From: Sphingomonas_R arantia
GTDB taxonomy: Bacteria; Pseudomonadota; Alphaproteobacteria; Sphingomonadales; Sphingomonadaceae
Length of the DNA: 64,000 nucleotides
NCBI RefSeq assembly: GCF_042682045.1
Contig: NZ_JBHUGS010000005.1
Coordinates: forward strand, 372,001-436,000
Reading direction: 5' to 3'
In this document: in pieces, positions 1 to 9,687 of the stretch
Layout: every line of letters starts with the position of its first letter
How positions within the stretch are numbered: the first letter of the stretch is position 1
Translations under genes and position numbers: made by a program
The notes under the pieces: model-generated
What the model saw: only the letters and a program-made list of their open reading frames with translations
Database searches by the model: none
Told to the model about the DNA's origin: nothing

Positions 1-1
1 G

Positions 2-409
2 ATCCGCTGGGGCACGCTGCGCAACCGGCCCGATGCCATCGCCGCCGCACGCCGGCTGGTCGATCTGGCGGAGGCGCATGGCGTGTCGACCGAGCAGCAC
101 CTCGCCGTCAACGAACTGACGCCCGATCTGCAGGTCCGCGATCCGCTCCTCCGGCTCTGGCCGCAGACCGAACGGATCAAGGCGCATGTCGCCCTTGCCG
201 GCATCGCGCGCGACGCGGTCGAGCGGGATCGTGCCGAGGCCGCCGCGGCCGCCGCGACTCGCGGGCTGTTGCGGTTCTTCGATCACCCGGTGCGCGGATC
301 GTGGTGGGAGCATCTCGATATCGATGGCCACCCCATGGCGGAACCGGCTCGTCTCAGCAGTCTTTACCACATCGTCTGCGCCGCCTCAGTTCTGGCGGGG
401 GACGACTAA
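2..409 (+). CDS. AGE-family sugar epimerase/isomerase (mannose-6-phosphate isomerase type), C-terminal part
   Basis: Only the last 135 codons are in the window; the frame is open from base 2 to the TAA at 407-409. The tail reads as the end of an (alpha/alpha)6-barrel enzyme of the N-acylglucosamine 2-epimerase / mannose-6-phosphate isomerase family: a TRGLLRFFD segment, a tryptophan pair (GSWWEH) and the closing PARLSSLYHIVCA motif typical of that family. Family members interconvert hexoses or hexose phosphates, often to supply GDP-mannose. It lies just upstream of the dTDP-rhamnose operon, which suggests sugar-nucleotide supply for a surface polysaccharide. The active-site half lies outside the window, so the substrate cannot be stated. 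Confidence 0.75.
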   Translation: MRWGTLRNRPDAIAAARRLVDLAEAHGVSTEQHLAVNELTPDLQVRDPLLRLWPQTERIKAHVALAGIARDAVERDRAEAAAAAATRGLLRFFDHPVRGSWWEHLDIDGHPMAEPARLSSLYHIVCAASVLAGDD

Positions 410-416
410 AGACTTA
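404..416 (+). promoter_or_regulatory. 13-bp motif shared with the sulfotransferase promoter region
   Basis: GACTAAAGACTTA overlaps the stop codon of the preceding gene and lies about 110 bases before the first good ribosome site of the rml operon. The same 13 bases occur at 5204-5216 on the minus strand, in the same orientation relative to the sulfotransferase gene. An A+T-rich exact match in such GC-rich DNA, upstream of two polysaccharide genes, suggests a shared promoter or operator. Inference only. Confidence 0.3.
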
Positions 417-525
417 TGCCTTGTCGGCAATCAGTTGCCCGATCCCGTTGAACTGGATAGGCGGCAGAGGCCATGAGGCACGATCGGGGAAGGTCGGGGA
501 AACCCGGCATACGGGAGGTGCTTGA

Positions 526-600
526 ATGGAACGAAGCAATCGATATCGGTGCGCCGCCGCGGTGCGCCAGCCCGCGTTGCCCGATCGGGCCACGGCATGA
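526..600 (+). CDS. Putative 24-codon leader ORF coupled to rmlC
   Basis: An ATG at 526 is preceded by a perfect GGAGG (514-518) at 7-base spacing, the best ribosome site before the rml operon. The frame runs 24 codons (starts MERSNRYR, ends DRATA) and stops at TGA 598-600, which overlaps the ATG of rmlC (597-599) as ATGA. rmlC has no clear ribosome site of its own, so it may be translated by coupling from this leader. The peptide has no recognisable family. Alternatives are a longer rmlC starting at TTG 522, or a sequencing frameshift joining the two frames. Confidence 0.35.
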   Translation: MERSNRYRCAAAVRQPALPDRATA

Positions 601-1169
601 CCGGTTCGCCCGTCCGCCTCATCCACACCCGCCGGTTCGGTGACGATCGCGGCTGGTTCTCCGAAACCTACCGCGCGGACAAGCTGGCCGCCGAGGGGAT
701 CGCCGAGACCTTCGTACAGGACAACCAGTCCTATTCGGTCCACACCGGCACGATCCGCGGCATCCATTTCCAGAAGCCGCCGATGGCGCAGGGCAAGCTC
801 GTCCGCTGCGTGCGGGGCAGCATCATCGACTATGCGGTCGACCTGCGGCGCGGATCGCCGACCTATGGCCAGCATCTGTCCGCGCGGCTCGATGCGCAGA
901 CTGGCGACCAGCTCTGGATCCCGGTCGGGTTCGGCCATGCGTTCGTCACGCTCGAACCGGATGTCGAGGTCGCGTACAAGGTGACCAACGTCTACGCGCC
1001 CGAAACCGAGGGCGGCATCCGCTGGGACTGCCCCGTCATCGCGATCGACTGGCCGCTGCCGCCCGCCGGCGCCGCGCTGTCGGCCAAGGACATGGTCCTG
1101 CCGTCGCTTGCCGATTTCGACAGCCCCTTCGACTATGACGGCGTGCCGCTCGGCACCCTCAACGACTGA
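597..1169 (+). CDS. rmlC: dTDP-4-dehydrorhamnose 3,5-epimerase
   Basis: RmlC epimerises C3 and C5 of dTDP-4-keto-6-deoxyglucose, the third step of dTDP-L-rhamnose synthesis in the cytoplasm. The 190-residue protein has the family's usual length and cupin features: FGDDRGWFSETY near the N-terminus, the catalytic-histidine motif RGIHFQ, VDLRRGSPTYGQ, and PVGFGHAFVTL. The start at ATG 597 gives MTGSPVRLIHTRRFGDDRG; an in-frame TTG at 522 would add 25 basic residues that do not look like RmlC. First gene of rmlCBDA; rmlB begins 10 bases after its stop. It may depend on an upstream 24-codon leader for translation. Confidence 0.96.
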   Translation: MTGSPVRLIHTRRFGDDRGWFSETYRADKLAAEGIAETFVQDNQSYSVHTGTIRGIHFQKPPMAQGKLVRCVRGSIIDYAVDLRRGSPTYGQHLSARLDAQTGDQLWIPVGFGHAFVTLEPDVEVAYKVTNVYAPETEGGIRWDCPVIAIDWPLPPAGAALSAKDMVLPSLADFDSPFDYDGVPLGTLND

Positions 1170-1179
1170 TTGGATCCTC

Positions 1180-2235
1180 ATGCGTATCTTGGTCACCGGG
1201 GGCGCGGGCTTCATCGGCTCCGCACTCATTCGTCATCTCATCCGCGACAGCGATCATGAGGTCCTCAATTTCGACAAGCTGACCTATGCCGGCGTGCTGA
1301 CGTCGCTCGAGCCGATCGACGCGGACCCGCGCTACAGCTTCATCCAGGGCGACATCTGCGACGCGGACGCAGTGCGCAGCGCGATCACGGAGTTCCGCCC
1401 GGACGTCATCGCGCATCTGGCGGCCGAGAGCCATGTCGACCGATCGATCGACGGCCCCGGCGAATTCATCCAGACCAACATCGTCGGCACGTTCAACATG
1501 CTGCAGCAGGCGCTCGGCTACTGGCGCGCGCTGGACGAGGCGGGCCAGGCCGCGTTCCGCTTCCACCATATCTCGACGGACGAGGTGTTCGGCTCGCTCG
1601 GCGACGAGGGCTATTTCACCGAGACGACGTCCTACGACCCGCGCTCGCCCTATTCCGCGTCGAAGGCGGCGTCCGACCATCTCGTCCGCGCGTGGCACGA
1701 AACCTACGGGCTGCCGACGCTGATCACCAACTGCTCGAACAATTACGGGCCGTATCACTTCCCCGAAAAGCTCATTCCGCTGATCATCATCCGCGCGCTC
1801 GCCGGCGATCCGCTGCCGGTCTATGGCGACGGATCGAACGTCCGCGACTGGCTGTATGTCGAGGATCACGCCCGTGCGCTGCGCCGCGTGTTCGAACAGG
1901 GCGCACCGGGTCAGACCTACAATGTCGGCGGCAACAGCGAGCGCCGCAACATCGATGTGGTCCGCACGATCTGCGAGACGCTCGACCGCGAAAGCCCGCG
2001 CACCGACGGCAAGCCCTATGCCGACCAGATCGGGTTCGTGACCGACCGGCTCGGCCACGACCATCGCTACGCGATCGACGCGTCGAAGATTCGCGCCGAA
2101 CTCGGCTGGGAACCGATCGAGACGTTCGAGGACGGCATCGCCAAGACGGTGCGCTGGTATCTCGACAATCGCGGCTGGTGGCAGGCGATCCTCGACCAGC
2201 GTTACGACACGGGCCGGCTCGGCAAGGGGAAATGA
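1180..2235 (+). CDS. rmlB: dTDP-glucose 4,6-dehydratase
   Basis: RmlB converts dTDP-glucose to dTDP-4-keto-6-deoxyglucose, using tightly bound NAD+. The 351-residue extended SDR protein shows the Rossmann motif GGAGFIGS at residues 7-14, the STDEVFGSLG segment with the catalytic Asp-Glu pair, and the YSASK catalytic motif (Tyr158, Lys162), then NCSNNYGPYHFPEKLIP. ATG 1180 was chosen because it places the Rossmann motif directly after the start. Its TGA (2233-2235) overlaps the rmlD ATG, so the two are probably translationally coupled. Confidence 0.97.
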   Translation: MRILVTGGAGFIGSALIRHLIRDSDHEVLNFDKLTYAGVLTSLEPIDADPRYSFIQGDICDADAVRSAITEFRPDVIAHLAAESHVDRSIDGPGEFIQTNIVGTFNMLQQALGYWRALDEAGQAAFRFHHISTDEVFGSLGDEGYFTETTSYDPRSPYSASKAASDHLVRAWHETYGLPTLITNCSNNYGPYHFPEKLIPLIIIRALAGDPLPVYGDGSNVRDWLYVEDHARALRRVFEQGAPGQTYNVGGNSERRNIDVVRTICETLDRESPRTDGKPYADQIGFVTDRLGHDHRYAIDASKIRAELGWEPIETFEDGIAKTVRWYLDNRGWWQAILDQRYDTGRLGKGK

Positions 2236-3157
2236 GCGCCATGCCCGGCGCGGTGCGCATCCTCGTCACCGGCGGCGCGGGCCAGCTCGGCCTCGCGCTC
2301 GCCGCCGCCAAGTGGAGCCCGCACGTCACCCTGTTGTGCCCGACCCGCGCGGAACTGGACCTGACCGACGCCGCGGGGATCGCGGCCTGGTTCGAGCAGG
2401 AGAAGCCCGACGCGGTCGTCAACAGCGCGGCCTACACCGCGGTCGACAAGGCGGAACAGGATATCGCCGCCGCTTGGGCCGCCAACGCGACCGGCCCGGC
2501 GCTGCTCGCCGCCGCCAGTGCGAAGGCCGGCATCCCGATCGTGCAGGTGTCGACCGACTATGTCTTCGACGGCACGGCGGGGGGCTCGTATAGCGAGACC
2601 GATCCGGTCGCCCCGCTCGGCGTCTACGGATCGAGCAAGCTGGCCGGCGAGATCGCGGTGCGCACCGGCAACCCGCGCTCGGTCATCCTGCGCACCGCCT
2701 GGGTGGTCAGCGCCACCCGCGCGAACTTCATCAAGACGATGCTGCGGCTGGGCGAGACGATGCCGGAACTGCGCGTCGTGTCGGATCAATATGGCTGCCC
2801 GACGTCGGCCACCGACATCGCCTCCACGATCGTCACGATCATCGAACGGATGCTGACCGACGCTGCGGCGCCAACCGGCACCTATCATTTCGTCAATGCC
2901 GGGTCGGCCAGCTGGTGCGATCTGGCGCGCGAGGTGTTCGCCGCCGCAACCGCGATCACCGGCCGTCCGGGTCCGCTTGTCCATGCGATCACCACGGCGG
3001 ACTATCCCACGCCCGCCAGGCGCCCGGCCAATTCGCGGCTGTCGACCGCTCGGCTGACACGCGATTACGGCATCGAACCGCAACCCTGGCGTCCCGCGAT
3101 CCGGGCGATCGTCCAGGATCTCGTGCCCGCCCAACCCGCCGCAATGGAGACGAACCG

Positions 3158-3161
<4 letters not shown>
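2232..3161 (+). CDS. rmlD: dTDP-4-dehydrorhamnose reductase
   Basis: RmlD reduces the 4-keto group to give dTDP-L-rhamnose, the last step of the pathway. The 309-residue SDR protein has the N-terminal nucleotide-binding motif VTGGAGQLG, VNSAAYTAVDKAE, the conserved VSTDYVFDG, and the catalytic YGSSK (Tyr132, Lys136), followed by ILRTAWV. ATG 2232 overlaps the rmlB stop as ATGA, and its own stop overlaps rmlA the same way. The C-terminal PARRPANSRLST is the conserved substrate-binding tail. Confidence 0.97.
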
Positions 3162-4027
<866 letters not shown>

Positions 4028-4088
4028 CCCGGACCGCGGGTCCGGCCGACGCCGGGCCCGCGGTCGGCAGCGTTTCGGATATGCCGGA

Positions 4089-5129
4089 TCAGGCCGACCG
4101 CCGCCCTTCGATGTAACCGAAGGTCATCCAGTGATCGAGGCCTGAGGCATGGCGCCCCTCCGCCACGGCCGCGCGGACATCGGGATGCATGGCAAGATAG
4201 CCCTGCTCGTTGAACTCGTTGATCAGCGCATCCAGCAACGGCGGGAGGCGCGGCTGGGCACGTCGGACAACGATCGGCACGTCGCTCCGCTGCTGCTGCT
4301 CCAGCGCGCGCCGCAGCAGCCGTTCGGTATCGAAATAGATGTCGCGCATCCGGTCGACCTCGCCCGGGTCCGGCGCCTTGTCCTCGCACGCCGCGATCAG
4401 CCAGTCGTGGAACATCGCGACCAGACCATTGTCGATCGGCTCGTCCGCATCCGCAACATGATGGCGCATGTCGTCGCCCAGGAACGCCGCGACCGCCTTT
4501 GTCCGGCGGCGGTCGAGCCGGATGTCGAGCGCCTTCGCGATGCGGCCGACCTCGCGCTTCCAGTCCGCCAACAGATGCGCGTAATCGACGAACACGCGCG
4601 GCACCGATCGCGACGCTTCTTCCGCCAGCATCGTGTATTTCAGCCAGAGCGCGAACGAGAAATCCTCGCCGATGCCGTCCCGTGCGGCCAGCGATCGCGC
4701 GACCTCGACCGGGTGGCGGACGGGCACGATCACCTTGATCGTCCAGCCGCCGCGGCGCGCCGCCTCGAACCAGTATTCCGCCAGCCCGGCGATCCGCGGT
4801 TCCTTGATCACCAGCAACGGCCGATCGGCATTGTCCTGCAGGAACGCCTCGATCTGACCGATGAACGCCTCGCCGAGCGCCGGGTCCAGCGTCGTGTCGC
4901 GTTGCAACCGCAGGGTCGGATCGAACCAGGTCAGCCCGAACTGCGCCAGGAACCCGTTGTTCAGCGCCAGCGCCTCCGCCGGTTCGAAATGCCCGCGCGG
5001 ATTGCCGACATTCGCGCCGAGCAGGTCGTCGGGCAGGCGCGCGCCGCACAGTGCCAGCACCTGCGTCAGCGCCGACGTTCCGCAACGCCCCATGCCAAGG
5101 ACAAAGACCAGGTCCCGCCGTACCGCCAT
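4089..5129 (-). CDS. Sulfotransferase-family protein with C-terminal 'GYLAMHPDV' module
   Basis: This 346-residue protein begins with a P-loop-like PAPS-binding motif (FVLGMGRCGTSALTQVL, residues 9-25) and has a second PAPS-binding region at about residues 135-155 (VPVRHPVEVARSLAARDGIG), as in bacterial sulfotransferases. The last 45 or so residues form a separate small module (NEQGYLAMHPDVRAAV, then HWMTFGYIEGR), a motif I know as a short appendix on proteobacterial glycan-biosynthesis proteins. Sandwiched between the rml operon and a large glycosyltransferase, it probably sulfates a polysaccharide or lipid-linked glycan, but the acceptor is unknown. It converges with rmlA and is divergent from the glycosyltransferase. 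The motif at 5204-5216 lies in its upstream region. Confidence 0.8.
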   Translation of the reverse strand: MAVRRDLVFVLGMGRCGTSALTQVLALCGARLPDDLLGANVGNPRGHFEPAEALALNNGFLAQFGLTWFDPTLRLQRDTTLDPALGEAFIGQIEAFLQDNADRPLLVIKEPRIAGLAEYWFEAARRGGWTIKVIVPVRHPVEVARSLAARDGIGEDFSFALWLKYTMLAEEASRSVPRVFVDYAHLLADWKREVGRIAKALDIRLDRRRTKAVAAFLGDDMRHHVADADEPIDNGLVAMFHDWLIAACEDKAPDPGEVDRMRDIYFDTERLLRRALEQQQRSDVPIVVRRAQPRLPPLLDALINEFNEQGYLAMHPDVRAAVAEGRHASGLDHWMTFGYIEGRRSA

Positions 5130-5203
5130 GCCGCTCCTGCCCCCGAAATCCTGGTTACGACCCGATCCTATCGAAATTCGATCAGATCGACGTCGCCCGA
5201 AAG

Positions 5204-5216
5204 TAAGTCTTTAGTC
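5204..5216 (-). promoter_or_regulatory. 13-bp motif shared with the rml upstream region
   Basis: On the minus strand this reads GACTAAAGACTTA, identical to 404-416, and ends 74 bases before the sulfotransferase ATG. It is the most A+T-rich part of the 242-base divergent gap (5130-5371) between the sulfotransferase and glycosyltransferase genes; I see nothing else recognisable in that gap. A regulatory role is inferred from the shared position and orientation. Confidence 0.3.
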
Positions 5217-5371
5217 TGCCTGGCGGAGGTGCGCCACGTTCATAGCGTCCATTCCGCGCCGCATCGATCCGTGCCGCGCGGCACTCGGCCCGGCACGAAT
5301 GGCTTGCGCCGATACTGCCACCCCAGCATAGCTGACGGGATGTCGATGCGGAGATACACGCGGCGCAGCCG

Positions 5372-8300
5372 ATGGCCCACCGCATGACGGCGGGTTGGTT
5401 GGCCGATCTTCGCACCGCGTCGTACCGCAAGCGCGGCGACCGGGCGCGTGATCGCCGCCAGTGGCATCGCGCCGTCATCGCCTACCGCCACTATCTCGAC
5501 GATAGGCCCGACGACGTGGCGATCCGCATTCAGCTCGGCCACGCGCTGCGCGAAATGGGCGATCCGGCGGCGTCCGAAGTCGCCTATGCCCGCGCGGCCG
5601 AGGCCACGCCGCGCGACGCAAACCTGCTGATCTGCTGGGGCCATCTGCGCAAGTCGGTCGGCGACATCGAAGGCGCGCGCAGCCTGTACCGCGACAGCGT
5701 CGCGATCGACGGCAACACCGCCGCGCTGAACGAATTGCAGGCGCTTCCCGAACTCCTCCCGCCCGCCAAACCGCCTGTCGAAACGCCAGTCGCGGCACCT
5801 GAGCCGGCCGCCCCGCACCCCGCGGCCCCGCCCCCGCCCGTCAGCGACGCACCGGCGTGGGCGACGGATCTGGCCTTCGCGAAACCGGTCGACGGCCCGT
5901 TCCTCGGCGAAACCGCGCTGTTCCTAGCCCACGCGACCGGCGGCAGGTTGTCACCCCACGTCGCGCCGTTCGTCGACGCGTTGATCGAGACGGGCCACGC
6001 CGTCATCCTGCTGGTGGTGACCGATCGTCCGATCGCGCTGCCCGATACCTTGCTCGACCGCGTCGCCGGCGCGCTGGTCCGGCGCGACACCGGCAGCCGG
6101 TTCGCCGCATGGGCGCATGCGCTGAAACTCCTCCCCGCGCTCTACGGCGCACCCGGCCTCACCCTGATCGACGACGGACTCGCGGGCGACTTCGGTGACG
6201 ACCGCTTCGCCACGCTGGCCGCGCGGATGCGGGCGAGCGAAACCGATCTGGTGGCGCTGTCCGAAACCATGACGGACCGTTGGCATGTCGACTGCGGCTA
6301 CATCCGGCTGAGCCACAAACTGCTCGCGTCGGAGGCGGTCCAGCTGTTCTTCGACGCGGTGAAACTGCATCCGGACCCCGCCGCTCCGGCCGCGAACGAC
6401 ATTGCCTTCGTCGAACGGGTCCGGACCACCGGGCATCGGATCGAGACGCTGTTCCCCGATGCCGATCTCCGCACGCTCGCCGGCTGGCGTCGCCTGTCCG
6501 CGCTCGGACTGCCCTTCGTCCCGCCCGCACTTGCGCAGAGCGCGGACGCACCGGACGTGCAGGACGCGCTCCAGGCGGCGGGACTGGAGCCGGCCATCGG
6601 CAGCGCCGTCGTGGATGCTCCCCCGGCCGACGGACCGTTACTCGGCGCCCCGCCCCGCCCGTCGCGCGCCGCTACACCGCTCACCGTGCGCTACTACGCG
6701 CCCATAAACTATGCCGGGGCGGACGGCGACGCCGCGCGCGCGATGCTGTGTGCGCTCCGCCGCCTGCCGATCCGCCTGAACGTCCACCCGATCCGGGGCG
6801 AATTTCTTGGTGCGACCCCGATCGCGCCGCCGGCCGACACGATCGATTTCGAAACGCCCGCCGACATCGCGATCATCCAGCTCGACCCGGACGACTGGCA
6901 TCTGCTGACCGACCAGCAACGCGGGGTGATCGCCGATGCGCACCGCGGGATCGCGTACTGGACGGCGCCTTGCGATGACCGGCTGGTGTCGCGCGTGCAG
7001 AATTTCTATGCGACCGACCGGGTCTGGGTGACTGACCCGATCGGCGCCGCACGGCTCGATCGTCGCGACGGCGCGGCGGTTGCGGCGATCCCGGACCCGC
7101 AGGCCCTGGTCGCGGACGACGCGGCGGATTTCGCTCTGCTCACCGCCCTGCGCGCGACGCTCGTCGATCCGACCACCGACCGGCGCGTCCATCGGCCGAT
7201 GCCCAAGCTCCGCGGCGGCGTGCGGCTCGACGCGTCCACGACCATCCACGACTCCATCCGGCTGGTGCTGCTCGCCGCAGACGGTGCGCCGCTCGACGCC
7301 GCCGTGCCGGACCCGACCGACGACCGCTGGGTCCTGTTCGCGCCGGCCGGCACTTGCATCGCGCCGGACTTCGCGGACATCGCCGTGGCGCACATCGCCG
7401 CGCGCCCGGATGCGTCGTTGTTCTACGCGGACGATATCGCGGTCGAAACCGAGTTCGCGGTCGATCACATCCGGCTCAAACCCGAATTTGATCGCACCCT
7501 GCTCGCCGCGCAGGATTATGTCGGCGCGCCGCTGCTCGTCCGGGCCTCCGCGCTGGCGCAACTTGGCGGCCTGTCGGTGGGCCTGCGCACCGCGGCGATC
7601 GCGGACCTGCTGTTCCGGGCGGACGCCGCGGGATATGCGATCGCGCGCATCCCGCATGTCCTGCTCGGCCATCGCGGCCCGCGCGTCCGTGCCGTTCAGG
7701 CGGACCATGTCGCGATGCTCCGCGCGCAGCCCGGTTTCGGCGGGTTCGATATCGTCCCGGGCTCCGGCAGCGTCGCGGTCCGGCGCCGGTTCGCGGCCGG
7801 GGCCGAACCAGTCGTCACATTGCTGATCCCGACCATGCGCGCGAACGTCCTGCGCGGTGACATGACATTGATCGAACAATTGCTGATCGGGATCGCGCAG
7901 ACCGACTGGCCGATGGATCGTCTGACCGTCATCGTCGGCGACGACGGTGAAGGCGTGCCCGACTGGGCGGAGCGCCGCTGGCCATTCGCGCTCACCCGCA
8001 TCGCCACCGCCCGCGCACCCGGCGAACCGTTCAACTATGCCGCGAAGATGAACCGCCTGTGGCGCGCCGCCGAAACCGAACAGATCGTGCTGATGAACGA
8101 CGATCTCGTACCCACCGGCCCCGGCTGGCTTCGGGCATTGCTGACCTTCGCGGTCGATCCGAGCGTCGGCGGGGTCGGTGCGCGGCTGCTGTTCACCGAC
8201 GGCAGCATCCAGCATGCCGGGATGGGCCCGGTCGGACCGGGCGCGACGCACCTCTGGGTCCATCGCCGCCACGTGACGGGCGCCTATCAAGGCTGGGCCG

Positions 8301-8650
8301 ACGTCCAGCGCGAATGGTCGATGGTCACCGGCGCGGTGTTCGCGACGCGGCGGTCGGTGATGGAGCGGGCCAGCGGGTTCGACGAGCGTTTCTCGCTCGA
8401 ATATAACGACACCGACCTGTGCCTGCGGCTGCGGACGCTCGGCTACCGAATCGTTCACACGCCGCTTGCCGAACTGCTCCATGCGGAAAAGGCATCGCGC
8501 GGTCAGGGCCTGCCGCCGGGCGACGAGACCGCCGCATTCCGCTCCCGCTGGCGCGCATGGCTCGACCAGGATCCGTCGTGGCACCCCCGCCTGCACCGCG
8601 ATCGCATCGACATGACCGCGCAATATGACGGCAGCGCCTGGTATGCCTGA
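5372..8650 (+). CDS. Large multidomain glycosyltransferase (TPR + RgpF-like + GT2)
   Basis: A 1092-residue protein in at least four parts. Residues 20-125 look like TPR helices (repeated ALREMGDPAASEVAYARA-type units). Residues 128-155 are a Pro/Ala linker. Residues 180-385 resemble the rhamnan-synthesis F (RgpF) domain (ALFLAHATGGRL, FVDALIETGHAVILL, GSRFAAWAHAL, DLVALSETMTDRWH). Residues 430-800 hold weaker glycosyltransferase-like sequence. Residues 813-1070 are a family 2 glycosyltransferase with LLIPTMR, the NDD metal motif (909-911), the acceptor-side WSMVTGAVFATRR and YNDTDLCLRLR. The RgpF-like part and the neighbouring dTDP-rhamnose operon suggest a rhamnose-containing surface glycan; that is inference. 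ATG 5372 was chosen; ATG 5384 is the alternative. No transmembrane segment is evident, so it is cytoplasmic or peripheral. Confidence 0.85.
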   Translation: MAHRMTAGWLADLRTASYRKRGDRARDRRQWHRAVIAYRHYLDDRPDDVAIRIQLGHALREMGDPAASEVAYARAAEATPRDANLLICWGHLRKSVGDIEGARSLYRDSVAIDGNTAALNELQALPELLPPAKPPVETPVAAPEPAAPHPAAPPPPVSDAPAWATDLAFAKPVDGPFLGETALFLAHATGGRLSPHVAPFVDALIETGHAVILLVVTDRPIALPDTLLDRVAGALVRRDTGSRFAAWAHALKLLPALYGAPGLTLIDDGLAGDFGDDRFATLAARMRASETDLVALSETMTDRWHVDCGYIRLSHKLLASEAVQLFFDAVKLHPDPAAPAANDIAFVERVRTTGHRIETLFPDADLRTLAGWRRLSALGLPFVPPALAQSADAPDVQDALQAAGLEPAIGSAVVDAPPADGPLLGAPPRPSRAATPLTVRYYAPINYAGADGDAARAMLCALRRLPIRLNVHPIRGEFLGATPIAPPADTIDFETPADIAIIQLDPDDWHLLTDQQRGVIADAHRGIAYWTAPCDDRLVSRVQNFYATDRVWVTDPIGAARLDRRDGAAVAAIPDPQALVADDAADFALLTALRATLVDPTTDRRVHRPMPKLRGGVRLDASTTIHDSIRLVLLAADGAPLDAAVPDPTDDRWVLFAPAGTCIAPDFADIAVAHIAARPDASLFYADDIAVETEFAVDHIRLKPEFDRTLLAAQDYVGAPLLVRASALAQLGGLSVGLRTAAIADLLFRADAAGYAIARIPHVLLGHRGPRVRAVQADHVAMLRAQPGFGGFDIVPGSGSVAVRRRFAAGAEPVVTLLIPTMRANVLRGDMTLIEQLLIGIAQTDWPMDRLTVIVGDDGEGVPDWAERRWPFALTRIATARAPGEPFNYAAKMNRLWRAAETEQIVLMNDDLVPTGPGWLRALLTFAVDPSVGGVGARLLFTDGSIQHAGMGPVGPGATHLWVHRRHVTGAYQGWADVQREWSMVTGAVFATRRSVMERASGFDERFSLEYNDTDLCLRLRTLGYRIVHTPLAELLHAEKASRGQGLPPGDETAAFRSRWRAWLDQDPSWHPRLHRDRIDMTAQYDGSAWYA

Positions 8651-8835
8651 CCACCGCCCGGCCGACCGGGTAATCTAAGGCCACCGCATCGTTTACCGGC
8701 GTTCGAAAGAGGCCTGATGGTTCGTGCCGGTCGATCGCGCATCGCCGCAGTCCGTTGAACCGGACCACGACGGGCGGGTAGCATCGGGATCTGATGTTCG
8801 GAACGCCGATCGAGATCCGTCTCGATCCGTACGGC

Positions 8836-9687
8836 TCAGCCCTTCACGAACGCGTCCAGCGCAACGAGCTTTGCGACGAGCGCTTCGAACTCGTCGAGCG
8901 GCACCGCGTTCGGGCCGTCCGATTTCGCGTTGGCGGGGTCGGGGTGGGTTTCCATGAACAGGCCGCTGATCCCGACCGCCACCGCGGCGCGTGCCAGGAC
9001 GGGCACGAACTCGCTCTGCCCGCCGCTGGTCGCCCCCTGCCCGCCGGGCAGCTGCACCGAATGGGTCGCGTCGAACACGACCGGGCACCCGGTGTTGCGC
9101 ATGATGACGAGCCCGCGCATGTCGCTGACCAGATTGTTGTAGCCGAAGCTGGTCCCGCGATCGGCGACCATCAGCCCGGTGTCCGACACGCCGGCCGCCG
9201 CTGCGGCCTCGCGCGCCTTGGCGATCACGTGGACCATGTCGTTCGGGGCCATGAACTGGCCCTTCTTGATGTTCACCGGCTTGCCGGATGCGGCGACCGC
9301 CTCGATCAGGTCGGTCTGCCGCGCCAGAAATGCTGGCGTCTGGAGCATGTCGACGACGTCCGCCACCGGCCGGACCTGCGCCACTTCATGCACGTCGGTC
9401 AGCACAGGCAGCCCGGTTTCGGCGCGCACCTTTTCCAGGATGCGCAGCCCTTCGTGCAGGCCCGGCCCGCGAAACGAGCTGCCCGACGAGCGGTTCGCCT
9501 TGTCGAACGAGCTTTTGTAGATCAGCAGCACGCCTAACCGGTCGGCGATCGCGCGCAGCCGCTCGGCGGTGGACAGCGCCATCGCCTCGCTCTCGATCAC
9601 GCACGGCCCGGCGATCAGGAACAGCGGATGCACCAGCCCCACCGGGCGTCCGCACAGCATCGTACCGCTCTCGACGATCGCGTTCAT
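8836..9687 (-). CDS. kdsA: 3-deoxy-8-phosphooctulonate synthase
   Basis: KdsA condenses phosphoenolpyruvate with arabinose-5-phosphate to give Kdo-8-phosphate. The 283-residue protein carries KANRSSGSSFRGPGL (PEP and A5P binding), KKGQFMAP, FDATHSVQLPGG and SGLFMETHPDP. Near the N-terminus it has IAGPCVIES with Cys29, the position of the metal-ligand cysteine in metal-dependent KdsA enzymes; E. coli KdsA has Asn there, so this is probably the metallo class. ATG 9687 overlaps the kdsB stop (ATGA). Last gene of kdsD-kdsB-kdsA. The 148 bases after its stop, to the glycosyltransferase end, are followed by no obvious terminator. Confidence 0.97.
   Translation of the reverse strand: MNAIVESGTMLCGRPVGLVHPLFLIAGPCVIESEAMALSTAERLRAIADRLGVLLIYKSSFDKANRSSGSSFRGPGLHEGLRILEKVRAETGLPVLTDVHEVAQVRPVADVVDMLQTPAFLARQTDLIEAVAASGKPVNIKKGQFMAPNDMVHVIAKAREAAAAAGVSDTGLMVADRGTSFGYNNLVSDMRGLVIMRNTGCPVVFDATHSVQLPGGQGATSGGQSEFVPVLARAAVAVGISGLFMETHPDPANAKSDGPNAVPLDEFEALVAKLVALDAFVKG

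Noticed and set aside
6638..8623. A 661-residue open frame antisense to the large glycosyltransferase
   Set aside because: Composition is that of a shadow frame; the sense frame has GT2 motifs.
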